Shown here: one piece after another, positions 59,198 through 64,000 of the stretch
How positions within the stretch are numbered: position 1 is the stretch's first letter
Layout: each line of letters begins with the position of its first letter
Assembly: GCA_030549495.1 (NCBI GenBank)
Contig: JAUIRK010001055.1
Coordinates: 681,001-745,000 of the forward strand
Direction: 5' to 3'
DNA length: 64,000 bases
Source: Nectonema munidae
Lineage: Eukaryota > Nematomorpha > Nectonematoida > Nectonematidae
Translations under genes and position numbers: made by a program
Notes under the pieces: model-generated
Told to the model about the DNA's origin: nothing
What the model saw: only the letters and a program-made list of their open reading frames with translations
Databases searched by the model: none

Positions 59198-61004
59198 TTA
59201 TGCTAGTTTTTCAAAATTTGGATCGAAATTTGTCAAGGCGATTCTTAAACATGCCTGCAAATGTTCGTTAGTTAATTGAGATCTATGTTTTGTTTTTATA
59301 CTATTCAGTGAAGAAAAAGCAGATTCACACAAATATGTGGATCCGAAAAACGAATGGAAAGTAGCAAATACCCTCCAAATGTTGGGGTATTTATCTTTAA
59401 AAATATATTTTATAAAATCTTTCGACCCATGCATTGATTTAAGACTTAAGTCACATTTTATATTTATAAGTTCTTCTTCTAATTCAGCCAAATTGGCAAT
59501 TTGTAGAAAGTCGCCAATTTTTTTTAGCTAAAAATTCAATACTCACGTCGTCCTTGAAGGGGTTTAGTAGAAAAGTGGTGATACTTTTAATATTATTAAA
59601 ACTTTCGAATCTTTTTTCAAATTCATTCATGAGAGTTCTTAGACTAGCTACATATCTATCCACATTTAATCTTTTTTCAGCACCTCTTTCTTCATCTAAA
59701 TTCGGAAAATGTTTTAAGTCGCCACGTTCCATTTGTTTAAGTTGTATATTCAACTTTTCTTTAAATGAATTTACATGACTAACCATTTCAATTATTGATT
59801 TATCTTTGCCTTGTAATTGGGTATTTAGTAGGCTTATCTTCTCAGTAACGTCGCAAAAAAAGCTAGATCGCAGAGCCATTCTGAATCACTCAATTGAACA
59901 TATTGAATTTTTTTAGTTTCAAGAAAAATGCAAACTTTTGGTAATAGTTCTCTGAAACGAGTCAAAAACTTAGCACGGCTTAGCCATCTAACATATGTGT
60001 GTAAAAGCAATTCATTGTGTTCTTCTCCACACTCTTTTAGCAAAGCACGAAACTCTCGACGCGATAAACTCGTTGACCTGATGTAGTTGACAGTTTTGAA
60101 CGCTATGTCCATGACATGATCAAAGTTTAAAAGTTTTGAGCATAGGACTTGATTATGTATGATGCAATGATATCAATAAATCTGGGAAACTTTTCATCGC
60201 GCTTACAACGAGAAATAAAGCCATTATTGCAACCAGTCATTGCAGGGGCACCATCTGTTGTAATTGAAACCAGTTTGGAAATTGGAAAATTTGTAAGTGA
60301 TATAAATTCTTTGAATGAGTTGAAAATATCTTCACCTCTAGTGCGTTCATTCATCGGAATTATTGTTAACAACTCTTCTACGGCTGACATGTCAACAAAA
60401 ACCATTCTGATGAAAACACTGAGTTGAGCAGTGCCAATATAGTCAGTCGACTCGTCAAACTGTAATGAGAGAACAACGCACTTATCAACATTAATTTGTA
60501 GAGCTTGCTCAAGATCTTGACTGATATCCTTTGTTCTTCGCATAATAGTATTTCGTGACAATGGCAAGTTATTTATACATGTCAATTTCGGACTTATTTT
60601 TGAAGTTTTCAAATAAAACATCTCCCGCTTTGATGAAAGCTTCTTTTACTATTTTTCCATCGCTAAAATATTTGTTATGTTTAATTAATGTTTGAGTAAT
60701 TTTGAATGAAGTGATTGTATCAGATTTTGAGCTTGTGTTGTATTTAAAAAAGTTATTTTGTTGTTCGAGCAATTCTGCTTTGAGTTGTTTAACTTTTGAT
60801 TTTCTTAAGGCTGTATTTTGTGGAAAATCAATAGAATAATTTTTGTGAACTTTAAAAAAATGTCTCTCCACGTTCGCTTTTTTAGGCAATGCAACTAAAA
60901 AACTTACAAATTAAACATAAACACTTGTTATTGTTCATTACAAAAAAGTAGTTCTCTTCCCATTCATTAAGTTTTTCTTTTTTTAAAAGATGATCCTGGC
61001 TCAT
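59198..61004 (-). pseudogene. hAT transposase (GTF2IRD2/SCAND3-like group), copy 2
   Basis: The likely start is MSQDHLLKKEKLNEWEE at 61004. A BED-like zinc finger follows (CLCLICK, then after one shift ALPKKANVERHFFKVH). Next comes the helical part to 60569. The core (60621-60127) carries SLQFDESTDYIGTAQL and TTDGAPAMTG with acidic residues of the RNase-H fold. Then RREFRALLKECGEEHNELLLHTYVRWLSRAK (60112-59834), a coiled middle (59879-59484) and the C-terminal dimerisation segment FFGSTYLCESAFSSLNSIKTKHRSQL (59491-59198). Only about four frame changes separate the blocks, fewer than in copy 1. The expected length is about 600 aa. Not functional as it stands. Confidence 0.85.
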
Positions 61005-61870
61005 TCATTTATCAGCCACAAAGATAAAATCCAATATAGTTAAAACTACTTCTAAAAAAGATAATAAAAGATAGTAATAAAGGTACTTTTATAAAAGGTT
61101 AATTTTGTAAAAAATTGGTATTAAGTTGAACATTATAAACAAAATTGCAACAAAATATTTTTTTAGGTTTTAAATTAAATATCAATTGATTATTTATGTT
61201 GACAACTATTTTTATAATGATTTTTTTCATTAATTTCACTTTTTTACATTTAACTATTTTTAATTTGATTTAATAAAATTATGACAAGCATGCCCTTCAA
61301 ATAGAAAAAAATTCAAGCAAGGATGTTATTTTTCTTAAGTTACTGTGTCGAATAACTGAAAGATTTAAAATAGATTTAGTAATTTAGTATACTTCATTAT
61401 AATAAATGTGTCACATGTGCGTGCATATAAAAAGACTAAATTAGAATTTTTTTAACATTGACTTCAAAGGTTGCTATAAACACAAATTAGAATTTTTTAT
61501 ATTCAACTTTCATAGAAACATGCATATGGTTACTATTGTTCAGTAAGGCAAAATGAGACACTGAATTAACGAAAAAAAATTAAATTATAAGTAGATTAAA
61601 AAAATTTTTCGATCTGACAAAAAATACACATCAAAAAAATTCTACTTAATACTTTTCCTTTAAATTATAAATTATTGCTTTATTACATAAGATTAAATTT
61701 AATATAATTTTCCTATTTCAAACTTTAAAAAAAATTTTTTTTTTGAAAATTGTAGTTAATAAAGTAAAATTTTTTTTAATCATTTCGATATACCGAAAAA
61801 CAGTTCTACTAAATGTCTTAGTCTCACAATATGTCTAAAAGAATTCTAAAAATATTTAAAAAGGTTAATA

Positions 61871-62130
61871 GTCGCAACGTCGAAAACCAAAATGTCCGAG
61901 ACGAAAACGTCCTAAAACCAAAACGTCCGAAAAAAAGCGTGTGAAATCCAAAATGTCTTAAAATCGAAACATCTTAGAATTAAAGAGTTCTAAAAAAAAA
62001 GCTTAAACTGAATTTTAGAACTCTTGAGTCGTTAGATTTCAAGAAATTTTGGACATAGAATGTATTGCCTTTGGACGTTTTTTTCAAATGTTTTAGTTTT
62101 TAGACGTTTTGTTTTCGTACGTTTTGCCAG
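61871..62130. mobile_element. Foldback-type element with short stuttered repeats
   Basis: The left arm repeats AAAACGTCC/AAAATGTCC words every 18-25 bases (61876-61975), and the right arm carries the mirror forms GGACGTTTT, AGACGTTTT and GTACGTTTT (62050-62127). The 260-bp unit is a foldback MITE of the CGTCC-stutter kind, inserted within hAT element B. A short unrelated palindromic middle (around AGAGTTCTAAAA..TTTTAGAACTCTT, 61984-62027) can also pair. Confidence 0.65.
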
Positions 62131-62812
62131 GAATCATTAAAGAATAAAAAATTTGACATTTTGCATTGTAAGCGTAAAAACTTTTTACCGAAAAAAGACT
62201 AATTTATAAATTTAATGCACTTACAAAGACACAAGCAAAATTTTATAGGTGGTAAAACGCAAAGAACAATGTTGAAAATAATGTTCAACTTCTGATTTTT
62301 AAAATTTATATCATCAATCAGACCAATTCTACTGCATGGAGAAAAGATGATCAAAGTTAAATAAATAGCATACCACCGGAAATAATATAAGCTTCTCAAA
62401 GCTCTTAAATTGGTAACATAAATACATAGGTTTGCAACATATAGTTGTCATACCCAACATATAATGATAATACAATGTCCTTAATTTCCTCATCATCTTG
62501 AAAAATATGAGGATTATTCATGGAAGGGAAGTGTGATGTTGCGCATAGAAAAATTTTAGCCTAAAATAAGAAATCTTTATCAATATGATTGATTTTAACT
62601 ATGCGAAAAATTGGGAAAATGCAACTTCATGAAACATTCACATAGATAATAATATGATAGAAACGGAAATTCATAAGAAAAAAATTGATCCAACAATTAA
62701 TTTCTGGTTTATTCCTTAATTGTTTATAAACTACTTGAGGTCTACTTTCTTGAGCTTGGCGGCATGAGACTAGTCGACCGCGGGCGACTTCTTGGACACC
62801 TCTGCTCTACGC

Positions 62813-63481
62813 AATATGATTAAATTCATCCGCATTCGGCCTGTGTAATCGTTCACATCTGATACTTCACTTGAGCTCCTTTTACACTACTAATGAGAGT
62901 TTTTCATTCTTTTCTATTTATTTTCTTGAATATCAAAAATGGTTATTAGTAATTTTCTATATTTACGGATTCCTTCATGCAAGATAAAATTCTATAAATT
63001 AACTTAGAAATATTAGGGAGTATAGGTACCTTTTTTTTGATAGATGTATAACTCAAATGTGACTTACTTTAATAAAGAAAATTTATCAATTTTTCCAGAT
63101 CAATAAATTTTTTAGTAGATTCATGTATGAATTTGTATGAACTTGTAGCGGGAAAGTTTATAAAATTAATCTTATAAGGAATATTCCTTAACTTTGAAAT
63201 CTAATGTTATACCAACCGTGGATCATGTTAGATTGTTGTAATTCTTTATTCTGAAAAGCAAGGTATCAATGATATTGATCCGAGTTATTTATATAGCATT
63301 AATATTTGCCATTACTTTTCATTTTATTGGGTGAAATTGTCATGGTGTTTTACTTTTCTTTGTTCAAACTGCCATTTTTGAAGGAATGAATTACACTCGA
63401 GCTAAATAGCCCTCAAAGATCTAATTTTTAGCAACGTTTTTCTTCTAATTATTCTTGCTATAACTTTTACAAATGTTTTAG
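62813..63481 (+). other. kcc intron 2, last part
   Basis: AT-rich with no element recognised; it ends in the acceptor AAATGTTTTAG. Confidence 0.5.
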
Positions 63482-63586
63482 GAAGAGGGAAAACCGCGAA
63501 TCGCTTCCTTATTTTCTTCACTAACCTCTTACAATGCCGTTCTACCAAATGCTAAAGAAACTGAAGATAACGCGGTACAACCAAAG
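63482..63586 (+). CDS. kcc: K-Cl cotransporter exon 3
   Basis: 105 bases, phase 0 at both ends, between TTTTAG and GTACTC. It reads EEGKPRIASLFSSLTSYNAV and then LPNAKETEDNAVQPK. This corresponds to the conserved KCC segment before the first transmembrane helix (human KCC: EEE..RPKVSSLL..LANYTNLTQGAKEHEE), which in vertebrates lies in the cytosolic N-terminal domain contacting the transporter core. Intron 3 after it is only 54 bases. Confidence 0.9.
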
Positions 63587-63640
63587 GTACTCACACTTGA
63601 CTGTTTTCAAAAATTGACTTTAAATTTTTGCATTTAAAAG

Positions 63641-63784
63641 AATAAGCTTGGCACCTTGGTTGGGGTTTATTTGCCATGCATTCAAAACATATTTGGCGTG
63701 ATCCTTTTCATTCGCTTAACTTGGCTCGTTGGAATGTCAGGCGCTTTTCAAGGATTCCTTTTAGTCTTCATGTGCTGCTGTGTT
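63641..63784 (+). CDS. kcc: K-Cl cotransporter exon 4, first transmembrane helix
   Basis: 144 bases, 48 codons, from AAAAG acceptor to GTAAGT donor, phase 0. It begins [19 protein letters not shown] and contains the signature [16 protein letters not shown] of SLC12 helix 1, then a second helix start [15 protein letters not shown]. Human KCCs read [29 protein letters not shown]. The Asn-Ile of QNIFG supplies backbone ligands for K+ in KCC structures and is kept. The product is a plasma-membrane electroneutral K+ and Cl- exporter used in cell-volume and neuronal chloride control. The remaining exons lie beyond the window. Confidence 0.95.
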
Positions 63785-64000
63785 GTAAGTACTTTTAATT
63801 CCTTATCATTTTAAAAATATTTTACTGAAACTACCAATGTCAAGGCCAGACATCTGTGGGGAGAATGGTGGGCGGTCCACCCCGAATATTTTTGGCCGAT
63901 AAGGATGTACCCTTTTGTATCATTTTTATGAAAAAAATTAAAAAAAAATTATTTACTTATAACAAATTTCTGTATAATAATATCAAAATTGAAATCATTG

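Larger units (their letters stand above)
58983..62804 (-). mobile_element. hAT element B, copy 2, complete ends and 8-bp duplication
   Basis: The ends CAGGGGTGGCCAA and (reverse complement) CAGAGGTGTCCAA match at 11 of 13 and follow the Charlie8-like pattern. CTCTACGC flanks the element exactly on both sides (58975-58982 and 62805-62812). The 3822-bp element holds a minus-strand transposase in its left half and a foldback element in its right half (61871-62130). It sits in kcc intron 2 in antisense orientation. Confidence 0.9.

Overview
This window looks like AT-rich nuclear DNA from an invertebrate, most likely an arthropod. The reasons are long introns with GT..AG borders, a TATA-box gene with an AATAAA signal, one recognisable animal transporter gene (K-Cl cotransporter), and a dense load of non-LTR retrotransposons, hAT, piggyBac and pogo/Tigger elements. 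A crustacean such as a copepod would fit, but the species is an inference and cannot be fixed from this sequence.

Left part (1-30 kb): almost entirely transposon debris. In order it holds a coding-like fragment at the edge, a pogo-type MITE, a 187-bp hairpin MITE, a piggyBac element with 15-bp inverted ends (1790-4542), several hAT and TTAA-flanked MITEs, a decayed RTE-type LINE (7.3-9.8 kb), and a nested block (14.9-20.9 kb) in which a LINE was split by two different hAT elements. An R1/Jockey-like LINE follows on the minus strand (21.0-22.5 kb), then three short tandem arrays (22.5-24.9 kb), and a long CR1/Jockey-like LINE on the minus strand (25.8-29.7 kb) that carries a hAT insertion.

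Middle (30.2-35.8 kb): a compact, apparently intact intronless gene for an 86-residue secreted peptide precursor with a furin-type RAKR site (30983-31243), then repeat remnants, an old broken Ty3/Gypsy-type fossil, and a hAT-like element carrying a 28-C run.

Right part (35.86 kb to the end): the 5' part of a plus-strand K-Cl cotransporter gene (kcc). Two alternative first exons, at 35860-36001 and 54687-54963, end in the same splice phase and can both join exon 2 (55791-55855). Exons 3 and 4 follow at 63482-63586 and 63641-63784, and the gene runs off the window. Exon 1A carries RFKV, the SPAK/OSR1 kinase docking motif; exon 1B does not. This matches the layout of vertebrate KCC2a/KCC2b. The large introns hold TTAA MITEs, a ~150-bp satellite array, a LINE fragment, a nearly whole transposase-like reading frame of a family I cannot name (52.3-53.6 kb), a pogo/Tigger remnant with a PCNA-box-like tail, a piggyBac remnant, and a 3.8-kb hAT element with a perfect 8-bp target duplication.

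The most interesting signals are the kcc first-exon switch, the secreted peptide precursor and the unassigned transposase-like family.
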